NCBI RefSeq assembly: GCF_037893015.1
Contig: NC_133658.1
Span: 255,162,397 to 255,226,396 of the forward strand
DNA from: Macrotis lagotis
Taxonomy: Eukaryota; Chordata; Mammalia; Peramelemorphia; Peramelidae
DNA length: 64,000 bases
Reading direction: 5' to 3'
Positions 44,432 to 56,944 of this stretch are shown here, one piece after another. The translations under genes were made by a program, and so were the position numbers. The notes beneath the pieces were generated by a model. That model saw nothing but the letters and a program-made list of their open reading frames with translations, was not told the DNA's origin and did not search any database. Position 1 is the stretch's first letter; every line of letters starts with the position of its first letter.

Positions 44432-44690
44432 CCAGATAGGTGGCACAAGAGATAAGAGTGCTGGACCTGGAGTAAGGAAGACCTGAGTTCAAATCCACGC
44501 TCAAGACACTTCCTAGCTGTATAACCCTGGTCTAGTTATTTCACCCTGTTTGCTGCAAACTCTTCATCGATAAAATGGGGATATTTATAGCCTCTAACTC
44601 TCCAAGTTATAAAGATAAAATGTGAAATATTTCTAAAATGCTTTGCAAGCCACGAAGTGCTATGAAAATGCTATTATACACATGCACACA
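44432..44690 (+). mobile_element. MAR1/MIR-like SINE
   Basis: The tRNA head 'CCAGATAGGTGGCACAAGAG', the B-box-region 'GACCTGAGTTCAAATCC', the core 'GATAAAATGGGGATATT', and the 3' 'AAATGCTTTGCAAGCC' block are all present. It is a near-complete older marsupial SINE. Confidence 0.8.
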
Positions 44691-44706
44691 AATATCTTTG
44701 GTTTTT

Positions 44707-44868
44707 ATTTTAGGGATTTTTTTTTTTTTTGCAAGGCAAACGGGGTTAAGTGGCTTGCCCAAGGCCACACAGCTAGGTAATTATTAAGTGTCTGAGACCG
44801 GATTTTGAACCCAGGTACTCCTGACTCCAGGGCCTGTGCTTTATCCACTACGCCACCTAGCTGCCCCT
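44707..44868 (-). mobile_element. Young SINE
   Basis: Complete reverse copy with a T tail. An AATATCTTTG(G)TTTTTA repeat flanks it on both sides. Confidence 0.94.
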
Positions 44869-44869
44869 A

Positions 44870-45815
44870 ATATCTTTGTTTTTAATGACAATGACATTCC
44901 GATATTTTCTAGTGAAAATGACCTCTCTTTTTTAGGGGTTGTTTAGAAAGGGGGAGGGGACATTGATAAATGCTTTTTAATCATATAACTTAGGGAGCAA
45001 GACTATACACAATCATTCCATTAGGTGATTTGAGCAGATGAAAATTTAATATGAAAAAGAGAAAAGAAAGCAAATGACAGTGCTTGGGTTTTACTCCTGT
45101 TTTTTTTTTTTTCCAAACTGTTGCTTTTAATGAAGGCTCAGTGAGTCTGGAAAGTGAGTGGCTTAACTGATTATGAATTTAGAGCTGGAAGAAAATTACC
45201 TTATCTTATAGATGAGGAAACTGAAAAATCAACCAAGTTAATATGTTCAATATCTTCAATTCAGTTTAAGTCACTCAACAATTAAATACACACTATGCTG
45301 AGTGATGGGGATATAAATAAGAAAAAGCAGCACAGTCCCTGCCCTCAAGGAACTTAACAATCTAAAGAGGGAAAACAATCAAAAGAGGCTGTCAAGGAGA
45401 GGCAGGGAGGATGCCTAAGGATACCCATGGAATGGGGTATGGATCATATTCCAGAAGTTCAGACCAAACAGAGATGCAGATGGAAAGGTCACCCAGGTAT
45501 TAATTAAGTGGAAGAGTTTATCTTTGAATTCTAGAACAACTCCGTTTTGAGAGTACATATATAGGCTGGAACTGGAAGACAAATAGTTAAACTGAGGGAA
45601 TATTTTTTTAGAGGGGGAGGTTATTTAGTATTTATTTTTATGTCCTTGCATTTCTAGCTCAACCTGTCTCCAAGGTTTAGAATTTATAATCTTGTAGAAG
45701 ATGGAAAACTTATTTTAATGTTTAATATATTGGAGTGCCCTGTATATGAATAAGCAGAAAAGTTTAAAAAAGCAAACCTTAGAACCAACTAAAACATTTA
45801 ATAGACAAAAATGGC
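44870..45815. other. Unassigned stretch with MIR-like traces
   Basis: A short MIR-like segment is at 45180-45245. At 45280-45400 there is a 'CCCTGCCCTCAAGGAACTTA' block often found in old mammalian SINE/LINE tails. No gene is seen. Confidence 0.4.
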
Positions 45816-45819
45816 CAGA

Positions 45820-46128
45820 GTTATTTGGTTGGTTCTTGTCCTTTATTGGAGAAGACTAAAACATCATCACTATATTAAAAACAAGGTACAGTGTATATGA
45901 CTATAACTGATCAGACCATTAGAAGCTAGGAATGCTCTACCACAGGTTGGGCACAAATAGTCCATGTGAAGTCCTGGGGTGGGTACTCTAAACTTATGGA
46001 TCCCACATTTCCTCTGAGCTGTTTCAGTTCTGCTTCCTCATAGAAGCCCCCTCTCTAATGAGGGCACGCCATGCTGGGTGGTCTTGGGCCAGTGTCTTCC
46101 ATGCTGTACAATCAATTTCAAAGTTCTT
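45820..46128 (-). mobile_element. RTE LINE, 3' part (left half)
   Basis: The minus strand is the end of an RTE-clade LINE. The plus strand reads 'GTCCTTTATTGGAGAAGAC' at its tail and 'GGGCCAGTGTCTTCCATGC' near 46086. It continues without a gap at 49310 once the half-L1 and one target copy are removed. Confidence 0.75.
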
Positions 46129-46328
46129 TTTTTTCATTTATCCCTTTTAATTTAATATTTATTTATTTTCATTTTGTACAAATAATATTTTTATAAATTA
46201 ATAAAATATTCTTGTTTAAGAGTAAACAAAATATCCCCTCCCCCCATAAAAATACAGACCTGCATGTGTGATAAAGTAAAGGGGAGAGAAAAAAATTAAA
46301 ATTAAAAAAATAATAGTAATAATTGTAG

Positions 46329-47000
46329 GTATGGCCAGGTGCCACAGTGGATGGAGCACCAGCCCTGGAGCCAGGAGCACCTGAGCCCATATCCGGCCCT
46401 GTACACCCAAAATCACCCAGCTGTGTGACATGCAAGCTACCCCAACCCCACTGCCCTGAAAAAACCAAAAAAAGGGAAAAAAGACCTAAAATAAAATAGT
46501 AATAATAGTAGGGGTGGCTGGGTGGCAGACAGAGCACTGACCCTTGAGCCAGGAGAACTCAGGTCCAAATCCAGCCTCAGACACCCAACAATCATCCTGC
46601 TATGTGGCCCCAGGCAGGCCACTCAGCCCCATTTGCCCTGCACCCCCCCCCCAAAATAATAATAATAAAAAAAGTGCTTCGGTCTCTGTTCCAACACCAC
46701 CAACTCTGTCGCGGGTGGATCACATTCTTTATGATAAGTCCATCACAAAAGTTAGTTCCATATTTTTCCACCATTGCCATTGCTGATCACAATTCCCTCC
46801 TTTTGTATTTCTCCACTACCATGTACTATATTTTCTCTGCCCTTTCACTCTGACTTTGCTGTAGAATAGCTGAGTGGTACAGTAGACAGATCCCTGACCC
46901 TGAGGCCAAGATGCCCCGAGCCCTCATACCACCCTTTAGGCCCAGCATCCACCTGTTCCTATGGTCCCAGATAGGCCATCCAATCCAAGCTCCTTGCAAG
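46329..47000 (+). repeat. SINE-like modules inside half-L1 copy 2
   Basis: Modules start near 46329 ('GTATGGCCAGGTGCCACAG'), 46513 ('GGGTGGCTGGGTGGCAGAC') and 46861 ('TAGAATAGCTGAGTGGTAC'), in the order and orientation of copy 1. Confidence 0.8.
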
Positions 47001-47508
47001 AAGTAAAAAAGTAAAAAAGAAAATGTGTTATATCTGACCACTCTCCCCCCATGGTCCATCCTCTCCTTCATTCACATCCCCCTCCCTTCCCCCTGTTGCC
47101 CCCCTCCTTCTTACTCCAGATGTCTACACCCCATTGAGTATATATGCTGTTTCCTCTCCTAGCCACCTTTGATGAGAACAAAGGTTCCCTCATTCCCCCT
47201 TGTCTTCCCTCTTTCCATATCATTGCAATAGCTCATTGTAATAAAGAAAACTCTTATTATATGAAATATCTTGGCCTATTCCCCCCTCTCCTTTTTCTTT
47301 CTCCCATTACATTTCCCCTTTTTCCCTATTGACTCCATTTTTACACCATCTTCAAATCTTCAAATTCAGCTTTCTCCTAAAGCTCCCTCTACCTGCTCTA
47401 TTAACTGAGAAGGTTCATATGAGTATTATCAGTGTCATTTTTCTATGCAGGAATACATGCAGTTCATCATCATTAAGTCCCTCATATTTTCCCCTTCTCC
47501 TCCAATCT

Positions 47509-48581
47509 CTATGCTTCACCTGAGTCCTGTATTTGAAGATCAAACCTTCTGTTCAGCTCTGGCCATTCCAACAGGAACATTTGAAATTCTCCTGGTTCAT
47601 TGAAAGTCCATCTTTTACCCTGGAAGAGGACATTCATTTTTGCTGGGTAATTGATTCTCAGTTGCATTCTAAGCTCTTTTGCCTTCCGGTATATTAAATT
47701 CCAAGCCCTATTCACTTTTAATGTAGTTGCTGCTAAGTCCTGTGTGATCCTGACTGTAGCTCCACGATATTTGAATTGCGTCCTTCTGGTTGCTTGTAAT
47801 ATTTTCTCTTTGACTTGGGAGTTCTGGAACTTGGCTATAATATTCCTGGAGGTTGGTTTTTTGGGATCTCTTTCTTGGGGGGATCGGTGGATTCTCTCCA
47901 TTTCTATTTTGCCCTCTGCTTCTAGGATATCAGGCAATTTTCCTGTAGTAATTCTTTGAAAATGATGTCAAGGCTCTTTTCCTGATCATGACTTTCAGGT
48001 ATTCCAATAACTTTTAAATTATCTTTCCTAAATCTGTTTTCCATATCAGTTGTTTTTTTTCAATGAGATGTTTCACATTTTTCATTCTTTTAGTTTTGAA
48101 GTATTGAGTCCTGATTTCTAATAAATTCATCCATCTCCCTGAGTTCTATTCTTTGTCTGAAGGATTTATTTTCCTCAGAGAGCTTTCTTATCTCTTTTCC
48201 CATCTAGCCAATTCTGCTTTTTAAAGCATTCTTCTCAATAACTTTTTGAACTGTTTTATCCATTTGACCTAAGCTGGTTTTTAGCATGCTATTTTCTTCA
48301 GCATTTTTTTGGATTTCCTTGACTAGGCTGCTGACTTCATCTTCATGTTTTTCCTGCATCTCTCTCATTTCTTTTGCCAGTTTTTCTTCCAACTCCCTCA
48401 TTTGATTTTCAAAGTCTTTTTTGAGCTCTGTCATAGCCTGAGCCCAATTTCTGTTTTTCTTGGAGTCTTCAGATGCAGGAGCTTGTGCTTCCTCATCTTC
48501 AGACTGAATGTTTTGATCCTTCTTGGACTCACAGGCAAAATATTTCTCAATGGTGTTCCTCTTGTTTCTCTGCTTGCTCAT
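47509..48581 (-). pseudogene. Half-L1 ORF1 (copy 2)
   Basis: ORF1 spans 1,073 bp (about 357 codons before damage). The start MSKQRNKRNTIEKYF lies at 48581, a coiled coil with EEKLAKEMREMQEKHEDE near 48350, and the RNA-binding half (47509-47937) with KYRGATVRITQDLAA and FQGKRWTFNEPGEF, ending IQDSGEA and stop. A gap in frame between 47937 and 48204 (stops and frameshift) inactivates it. It is the best-preserved copy in the window. By analogy with L1 ORF1p it would bind its RNA in the cytoplasm. Confidence 0.85.
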
Positions 48582-49309
48582 TTTCCCAGCCTAAGCCTGT
48601 TTTGGTGGTGGGGGGGCTTCCTGAGCTTTTGGGACACTCCCACAAGGATTTCAGTGTGTGAGGCTCTGTCCTCCCTCCTGTTCTGTGAATGACAATAAGC
48701 GCCCCCCTCTGCCAGGGGGCTGAGGTGGGGGAGCCCTACTGTTCTATGGGGGGTGCCTAGACTGCGATCAGGATTTGCATGTGGTCAGAACCCCAGCGTC
48801 CTGTTCCAGGGCAGAGCTTGGCAGTCTCTCTTCACTCCCCTTCCTAGGTTCAATAGGCTCATGCCCTGGGGGTTCCTGCTTATCGGCTCTGCCTGCTTCT
48901 GTTTCCTGGATTTCTGGACTGCTTTGGCCATGCTGCTTGCTGTGTGCTCTGAGGGCTGGGCTTCATGTGCTCACTCTGGCAGAGGTCCCCCCGCTGTCCC
49001 CCAAGTTGTGCCCAGTGCTCCCCGGGTGTATGTCAGAAAACTTCCCCGCTGCTGTGAGCTGTGGCTCCCAGCGCCCTGGGGCTGCCTCCGGGAGGCTGTA
49101 GTTCTTTCACTCTGGGGGGTCACCTCTCTGGCGGGCCGGCCCTCCAACCCTGGGGAGCAGAGCCTTTCTGCTATTTTCCAGGTTACCTTGAGTAGGAGAA
49201 CTGCCTCACTGGGTCCCTCTGTGGGTTCTGTCTCTCAAAAATTTAGTTAGAGTCCTTAGTTTATAAGTTTTATGAGAGAGTGCCTAAGAGAGGCAATTTC
49301 AACGTTCTT

Positions 49310-49985
49310 AAATGATACCTTCAGGGAGTCTCTCTATTACTTCTTCTGACCCCTTGTAAGTGCTTGCCCTGTGTGAGTTCTCCGTAAAATTGTCTTTTGG
49401 GCAAGCATACATTTGGCATTCCAAACAGCATGGCCAGCTCATCATAACTGTGCTCTCTGTAGTAACTTTTGAATGCTTGTTAGTGTAGTTTGACAGAGGA
49501 CCTCAGTGTCTGGTATCTTCTGCCAGGTGATCTTCAGAATATTCCTAAGACAATTTAAATGGAAGCGATTCAGTTTTCTGACTTGAAGCAGGTAGACTGT
49601 TCAGGTTTCACAGGAATATAGCAATGAGGTCAGCACAACAGCTCTATAGATTTTCAGTTTAGTTTTCAGTCTAATACCGCTTCTCTCTCACACATTCTTT
49701 CAGAGCCTCCAAAATATTAAGCTAGCTCTGGCAATGCGAGTTTCAATCTCATTGTCAATGTGAACCTCCTTGTTTCCAAGTATGCTGCTTCAAGGTAAGT
49801 GAGCTTGTCCACAATCCTGAAAGTGTTTCCATTTATTGTAGTGGATGATTCCACATATGGATGGTGTGGGCTGGCTGATGGAGCACCTACATTTTCTTGG
49901 TATTAATTGTTAGACCAAAATTAGCACAAGCAGCAGAATCAATCCATACTTTTTACTCCAGTGTGTATGCTATAGTTTCTTGGAG
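49310..49985 (-). pseudogene. RTE LINE ORF2, C-terminal part
   Basis: Continuing the RTE element, the minus strand reads the decayed thumb and C-terminal part of an RTE-type reverse transcriptase. An NFGLTINTKKM-like block lies near 49910 and VLHQPAHT near 49880. The common RTE ending (WxGH/RMPN followed by LPK..FYGEL) is degenerate near 49400. Many stops. Confidence 0.7.
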
Positions 49986-50302
49986 CCACATGTGAGAGTT
50001 AGGTAGTTCAGTTGAACATCAAATGAGGAAAGCAGCCCTGAAAAGGGCTCAATAACTCTCACACTAGAGGTACTGGTCTTCTCCGAAGGCCAGGGGATAT
50101 ACAGGGAAAGGGAGCACATGTAGTTAGGGTAACTCATGCTCTCAGAGTCCTTGGTGGAATCCTTATCTGCTTTCACTACTAGCCTCATCATGTTGCTTTT
50201 GAGGTCCTCTGCTACAGGGGGTGCCAGTGAATTGAGAGCTGCTTTCTCCACAGGGGTTATATGTTTCTGTCTCTGCTGAATTGTTCTGGGTTCATTCTCC
50301 AT
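49970..50302 (-). other. Unassigned 110-residue ORF
   Basis: An uninterrupted frame begins MENEPRTIQQRQKH at 50302 and is not recognisably RTE, L1 or retroviral. It overlaps the RTE boundary by about 15 bp. It has no domain I can name and no signal peptide or membrane segment. It may be a retrogene fragment, an unrecognised repeat or chance. Confidence 0.25.
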
Positions 50303-51062
50303 TCCTGTTTAATTGTAGTGTTTTTGCAGTCTCTTCATAATAAGAGGAGACTCAGTTTTTTAAAATCATTATCACAGGAACACTCAACCCAGAAGGAGCA
50401 GATACAAGGCAATGTTCTCCCCTTCATTGTGGCAGGCCTCCTGCCTACCAGTACAGGTGCCATCTGGAGGGCCCAGCAGGAGGAGGTACTATGGGAATTC
50501 CTTCTTACCCAAACTTCCTTCCTTTGCTTTCTCCTCTTTTTATCCTTTTGGCTGAATATTGAACACCCAAGGAGGGAGCCCCAAATCTCCACTGTATCCC
50601 AACTCAAGCAAACTCTCCTTCCCAGGGGCTGTGGTCTCCCTGCCCATGTGTTTTTAGGGTTCTTCTCCTCCACTTTTTAAAATAAATATCTCTCAGTTTA
50701 TGACCAGATTTATTTGTGAATAAAATTCAATTGTGCATCTAGGTAAATGGAATCCCACCCTAGATATTTTTCTAATATTCATCTTAAAATTCAGATTAAT
50801 CAATAAATATGATTTTAAAACTTATTTTTTCTTTCTTTTTTTTTGGCTAACAAAGATTCCTCTCCCCTTTCTATACCTACTGAGTGGATAAAATGCCTTG
50901 TATCAAATATGCTTAATGAATTCAAATAAAATGATTTCCCTTAATGGCTATGTCCAAAAATATGAGTCTCTGCATATTTATTTCATCACCTTTCTATCAG
51001 GGGATGATTTTTACCACAGTCAATTTCATATTGACTCAGGAAATAGATTAAAATGAAATACA
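50303..51062. other. Unassigned stretch
   Basis: It is moderately GC-rich up to 50680, where AATAAA follows a TTTTTAAA, then AT-rich. Open frames on both strands are not supported by any domain. It could be an LTR or a retrocopy tail, but I cannot decide. Confidence 0.3.
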
Positions 51063-51214
51063 GGGAGGCTAGGTGGAGCAGTGGATAAAGCACTGGCCCG
51101 GGAGTCAGGAGTACCTGGGTTCAAATCCAGTCTCAGATACTTAATAATTACCTAGCTGTGTGGCCTTGGGCAGCCACTTAATCCCATCTGCCTTGCAAAA
51201 ACCTAAAAAAAAAA
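51063..51214 (+). mobile_element. Young SINE
   Basis: Complete copy with the head 'GGGAGGCTAGGTGGAGCAG' and an A tail. AAAATGAAAT(A/G)C is duplicated at both ends. Confidence 0.93.
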
Positions 51215-52120
51215 TGAAATGCAAAATTGGGCAGCACTGCTTTTTCATTTTTTTTAGCAAAAGGCAGAAAAAGTTGTCAAAAAGATATTATTTTAGAAAT
51301 TTTATAAGCACTAATTTAATTTTTGGTATTTTAAATGTAAGGTCTTTGTCCGACAACTAGCAAATTTATACGTTAGAGAATTTGAATCACATTCATATTG
51401 ATAATTTTCATTCTTAGTGAATCCAGTGGAAGGTGGAGTTTAATTTAAGAATGGCTTTTGATTTTTCTCGGGGAGGCAAATAAAGGAGTTGCTTAGTTTA
51501 ACTTCATCATGCTGCAAGGGAAACAAGAAAAATAATATTTCATACAATGTCTAGTCATCTTATCTTGCAGGTAGGCAGATATACCACCATGAAGTTAGCT
51601 GTCCCCTGTATACTAAAGAGGAGGTAAAAATTTTAGGGACAACTTGACAAAACTCCTTGAAATTGAATCAATATATACCTTGATTCTTTGGAACTTCAGT
51701 GAAACCAGGAAAGACTAGCAAAAGATGTATTGTAAAATATGGTTCAGAAGTAAGAAATGAAACAGAATGAAGGCTTCTGGGTTATGAAAGCTTCATATTT
51801 GGATGTTATGAAAATACTTTCTCCATAAAGAGAAACAGAACTCCAGGATATAAATACTTAAAAATTATCACATGAATAAATACCTATTTCTTGACAGAAA
51901 AGAAAAGACTTACTACACATGTAGAAATTATTTTAGACTCAACTATCTATGTGACCATATCATTGATTAGTTGGAGGAAAGGATAAGGTTAATGTCAAAT
52001 TAGAAAACAAAATAAAGATTAGAAGTTAATGTGCAGTTTCAGTAGTTGGAAATAGATTATTAAAATAAGCTGTTAATAATGATAAATTGATAAAAATAAA
52101 GATATTTATTGCTAATCTCT
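51215..52120. other. Unassigned stretch
   Basis: AT-rich DNA with no recognisable gene, RNA or repeat family. Confidence 0.4.
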
Positions 52121-52761
52121 ATTTCTTTTCTATTTTAAATATTTTATTTTTTCCCAATTATGAATGAAAACAATTTTTACCTTTTTTTTTAAGGTTTTGA
52201 GTTCCAAATTCTATCCTTCCCTCCTTTCTTTCCATTCTTCCTGAGATGGTAAGTAATCTAGTATGTGCAGTCAGATAAAACATTTTCATATTAATCATTT
52301 TATGCACAAAGACTCAAGTAGTAAAGAAAGAAAGCACAAAAGCAAACAAGCAAGAAAGAAAGGAGAAAAAGCTATTCAGCAATTCTTTCTATGGATGCAG
52401 ATAGCATTTTCGTCATAAGTCCTTTGGGATTGTCTTGGATCCTGGTATTGCTGGTAATATTTCATCCTACAATGTTTCTGTTACTGTGTATAATGATGTC
52501 CAATTCTGTTCTTTACTTTGTATCAGGTCATGCAAGTCTTTCCAGTTTTTTCCTAAAATCATCCTACTTGTCATGTTTTATAGCATAATAATATTCTGTT
52601 ACAATCACATACTACAGTCATTCAATATACAAACACATACTGTTTAGTCATTTTCAAATTGATGAACATCCCTTCAATTTCTGATTCTTAGCCACCCTAA
52701 AAAGAGCTGCCATAAATATTTTTGTAAAAGTAGATTCTTTTTTCTTTAAAAAAATCTTTTT

Positions 52762-53080
52762 GGGGGTGGCTAAGTGGCACAGTGAATAGAACTCCTGTCC
52801 TGGAGTCAGGAGTACCTGAGTTCAAATCTGGCCTCAGACATTTAATAATTTACATAGCTGTGTGGCCTTGGGCAAGCCATTTAACCCCATTTGTCTTGCA
52901 AAAAACAACAAAAAATCTTTTTGGTGGGGCAGCTAGGTGGTGCAGTGGATGGAGCATCAGCCCTAGAGTCAGGAGGACCTGAGTTCAAATGTAGACCCAG
53001 ATATTTAATAATTATCTAGCTGTGTGACCTTGGGCAAGTTCCTTAACCCCATTGCCTAACCAAAAAAAAATGCAAAAAAA
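52762..53080 (+). mobile_element. Two SINEs at one target site
   Basis: Two complete plus-strand copies (52762-52914 and 52925-53080) stand head to tail. An AAAAAATCTTTTTGG motif occurs before, between and after them, so the second used the same target. Confidence 0.92.
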
Positions 53081-53567
53081 AATCTTTTTGGGATACTGGG
53101 CTAGCATAGTATTGCTGGATCAAATTGTCCTTTACACATAATTTCAAATTACTCTGCAGAATGGTTTGATCTATTTACAGCTCCACCAATAGTGCATTAG
53201 TGTCCCAGGTTTCCCACATCTCCTCCAACATTTACCATTTTTCTTTTTTATCATATTAGCTAATCTGACAGGTGTAAGCTGATACCTCAGAGTTGTTTTA
53301 ATTTGCATTTCTTTAATCAATAGTGATTTAGAGCACTTTTTCACATGACTATAGATAATTTTGATTACTTTGTCTGAAAACTGCTTGTTCATATCATTTG
53401 AGCATTAGTCTATTGGGGAATGATTTTTATTCTTATAAATTTGATTCAGTTATCTATATATTTTAGAAATGAATTCTTCATCAGAAACACTACCTGTGAA
53501 AATTGTTTCCCTACTTTCTTCATTCCTTCTAATATTGGTTGCATTGGTTTTACTTGTGCAAAAACTT

Positions 53568-53568
53568 T

Positions 53569-53636
<68 letters not shown>

Positions 53637-53780
53637 AGTTTTTGCAAGGCAATGGGGTGAAGTGGCTTGCCCAAGGTCACACACCTAGGTAATTATTAAG
53701 TGTCTGAGGTCAGATTTGAACTCAGGTACTCCTGACTCCAGGGCTGGTGCTCTATCCATTACACCACCTAGCCACCCCCC
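53568..53780 (-). mobile_element. SINE with (TTTC)n-expanded tail
   Basis: The poly(A) tail of this reverse SINE has become about 17 TTTC units (53568-53636), followed by the body and the head 'CACCACCTAGCCACCCCC'. ORFs reading phenylalanine-leucine-serine repeats are artefacts. Confidence 0.93.
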
Positions 53781-55985
53781 AAAAATTTTAATCTAATGTA
53801 GTCAAAATTATCCATTTTGCAATTCATAATGTTTCTTTTTCTTGATTGGTCATAATCTTCTCTGTGGGTTTATTTTGTATCCTACAACTTTGCTGAAATT
53901 GTTAATCATTTCAGCTAGTGTTTTTTAGTTGATTATGTATTCTCTATCTGCAAAGAATGATAGTTTGTTTGCTCTGCTATTTTTTCAATTTCTTTTTCTC
54001 CTCTTATTGCTATAGCTAACATTTCTAGTTCAGTGTTCAATAATAGTTGTGATAATGTGCATCTTTGCTTCAACCCTGATTTTATTAGGAAGGCTTCTAG
54101 CTTATTCTCCATACAGATAATGTAGAGATAATTCCCATTTCAGATGATTTTAGATAAATATTACTTATCATTTTCAGGCAAACTTCATTTATTCCTGTGC
54201 TTTGTAGTGATTTTAATAGTAATGGGTGTTGTATTTTTTCAAAGACTTCTTCATGTATTGATCTAATCATATGATTTCTGTTGGTTTTGTTTTTGATATG
54301 GTCAATTGATAATTTCCCTAATATTGAAGCAGCTCCACATTTCTGGTATAAATGCCACCCAGTCAGAGTGTATGATTATTTTTCTATATTATTGTAATTT
54401 CCTTGATATTGTTTTATTTAAATTTTTGCATAAAAATTGTTCTATAGTTTTCTTTTTCTGTTTTCACCCTTCCTAGTTTAGGTTTTAGCACAATATATAT
54501 GTTGTAAAAGGAATTTGGTAGGTGTCCTTTTTTGCTTATTTTCATAAATAGTTTATTTAGTATTAATTATTCTATAAATGTTTGGTAGAATTCACTTTCT
54601 ACTGTCCTTCCTTGAATATAATTTTTTGTATTATGATCTGAAAAGTATGCATTTAATATTTATGCTTTTCTGTATTTGATTGTGAGGTTTTTATGCCCTT
54701 AATACATGGTCAGTTTCTGTGAAAGTGCCTTGTACTCTGAGAAAAAGGTATATTTTTTTCCATTCCCATTCAACTTTCTCTAAAGATCTATCACATCTAA
54801 CTTTTCTAGATTTTATTCACCTCCTTAATTTCTTTGTTTATTTTTTGGTTATATTTATCTAGTTCTGAAGGGGGAAAGTTGAGATTCCATACTAATATAG
54901 TTATATTGTCCATTTCATCTTGTAAATCAATTAACTTCTCCTTTAAAAATTTGGTTATATCAATTGGTACATATATATTTAGTATTGACATTATTGACAT
55001 ATTGACAAGATGTGTTTCCTTCCTTACATCTTTTAATCACATCTATTTTTTGTTTTACCTGAGTTCATGATCTCTTCCCCTGACTTTTTTATTTTTCCCT
55101 TTTTTAAAATTTCAGCTGAAGGAATTAGGCTTCATGACAAATTCTATATATATAATGAATTCTAACTTTAACAGATTCTGCTCCAGCCCTTTGCCTTTAT
55201 TCTGTATCTATCTCTGTGTTTCAGATATGTTTCTTGTAAACCACCTATTATGGTTTTTAATCTATTCTGTTATCTACTTCTTTTTTATGGATGAGTTCAT
55301 TCTATTCATTTATACAGTTAGGATAACTACCTGAATTTCTCTCCATTTCTCTACCAGTATTTTCTCCTTGTTTATCCTTTCTCTTTCTTACCTTTCACCC
55401 TGTTCCTCCCAAGTGTTTTACTTCTGATCACCACCTCCCCCTATCTGCCCTGCTTTCTATTAATACTACCCCCCCATTCCTCTTCCTTTTTACTTTCTTT
55501 TAGGGTAAGATAGATTTCTGTATCCAACTGAGTGTGTCTTTTATTTCCTCTTTGAGCCAATTCTGATGAGAGTAAGGTTCAAACATTGCCTACCACCTCA
55601 CCTCCCTCTCATTTTCCTCTCCACTGTATTAGTCCTTTCACACCTTTTTTTTATGTGAGATAATTTACCCTATTCTATACCCCCTTCCCTCTTCTCTCAG
55701 GGTATTCTCCTCTCCCTTTAATTGTTTTTATATCATCCCACATAGTCTTTTCATGCCTGTCTCTGTAAACATATGTATATATCTATATATATCTATATTT
55801 ACATTCTAATTATCCTTTTAGTTATAAAGTTAAGAGTTGCAAATATACTCTTTTTATGTGGGAATAAATACAATTTAATTTTATTGAATCTTTTATTTTT
55901 TCTCTTGTTTATTTTTTCTCTTTTTATGTTTCTCTTGAGTCTTTGAAGATCAAATTTTTTATTCAGTTCTGGGTTTTTTAATTAA

Positions 55986-56940
55986 GAATGCTTAAAAAGC
56001 TTCAAAATGCATTCAACATAGAATTAATGTCAATAAACACAAATTTATTGTATTGTATACTCTGTGTATGTGTTTGTGTGTTTGTATAACAAGAAAAAAC
56101 AGGAGTTTGAGAGGGAAGGTACTGAAAAAAAGGAGGAATTGAGACTATCTCTATACAGAAGATAATGCTTAAATTTCATATTAAGGGTAGAGAAGGACAC
56201 AAGAAGGCAGAGATAAGAGAGAGTATAATCTAGGAATGAGAGATGGTCAGTGAAAAGCTATAGAATGAGAAATGTAATGGCGTGTTTGAGGAAGAGTGAG
56301 AAGGTTGGTTTGACTAGATCAGACAGTGTAAGAAGGGAAGTGGTATTCCATGAGGTTGGAAAGATAGGTAGGGTTTAGTTTTTAAATGCTAAACAGAAGA
56401 GTTTGTATGTCCTGGAAGCCATAGGAAGCAATAGGAAGAGGCAAGTAGAAGCTACTGATTGAGTAGAGGGTCACATAAACAGATCTGCACCTAAGAAAAA
56501 TTCTTTTAGTAGCAATTTGTTGTATGGAATTGAGTAGTGAGAGACTTGAGGCAAAGGGATCAATCAGGAGACTATTATAATAGACAGGGTAAGTGTTAAT
56601 GAAGTCTTAAACTAAAGTGATAGCTGTGCTATGGAGAGAAGGAATTGGATATAGGGGTTGTTGTGAAGGTAGAAATAACAAAATTCGAAAACTGTCTATA
56701 TGGGATGAGAAAGATGGAGGAATCTAGAAAAATGCTAAGAAAATGTAATGGGGAAAGTAGATGAATGGTGGGATCTTCTAGAGAAATAAGAGCATTTAGA
56801 AAAGGGAAGAATTTTTGGGAGAAAGATAATGGGTTTAATTTTAGATATGATGAATTTAAAATGTCTTTAAAGCATACAATTTGAAATGCCCAGTAGGCTA
56901 ATGTTGATATGTACCTGAAATCTTAGAGACACAGGGACTG
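55986..56940. mobile_element. Probable ancient interspersed repeat, family not named
   Basis: The segment has the purine-rich phrasing of an old mammalian repeat ('GGTTGGTTTGACTAGATCA', 'CCATAGGAAGCAATAGGAAG' and 'GGAGACTATTATAATAGACA'). I have seen a similar order of blocks elsewhere in mammalian DNA but cannot name the family. No coding frame. Confidence 0.4.
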
Positions 56941-56944
56941 AGTA

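Larger units (their letters stand above)
46129..49293 (-). mobile_element. Half-L1 copy 2, almost full length
   Basis: This 3.17-kb element inserted in the RTE LINE has the 16-bp duplication CAATTTCAA(A/C)GTTCTT on both sides (46113-46128 and 49294-49309). It has 3' tail, three antisense SINE-like modules (about 46329-47000), 3' UTR, ORF1 and most of the 5' UTR. It stops about 45 bp short of the 5' end seen in copy 1. No endonuclease or RT is present, so mobilisation must have been by an L1 in trans. Confidence 0.93.
52125..55985 (-). mobile_element. Older L1, ORF2 and 3' UTR
   Basis: An older L1 with eroded frames: 3' UTR at 52125-52700, ORF2 C-terminal part near 53171-53400 (CGKPGTLMHYWWSC-like), RT region near 53900-54500, endonuclease near 54806-55340, and a spacer region to about 55985. 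It is interrupted by three SINEs. Confidence 0.8.

Noticed and set aside
44108-44455. ORFs rich in Ile/Tyr in TA-rich DNA
   Set aside because: Low-complexity artefacts of TA and CATA repeats.
53420-53680. ORFs with FLSFFLS repeats
   Set aside because: They translate the TTTC-expanded tail of a SINE.
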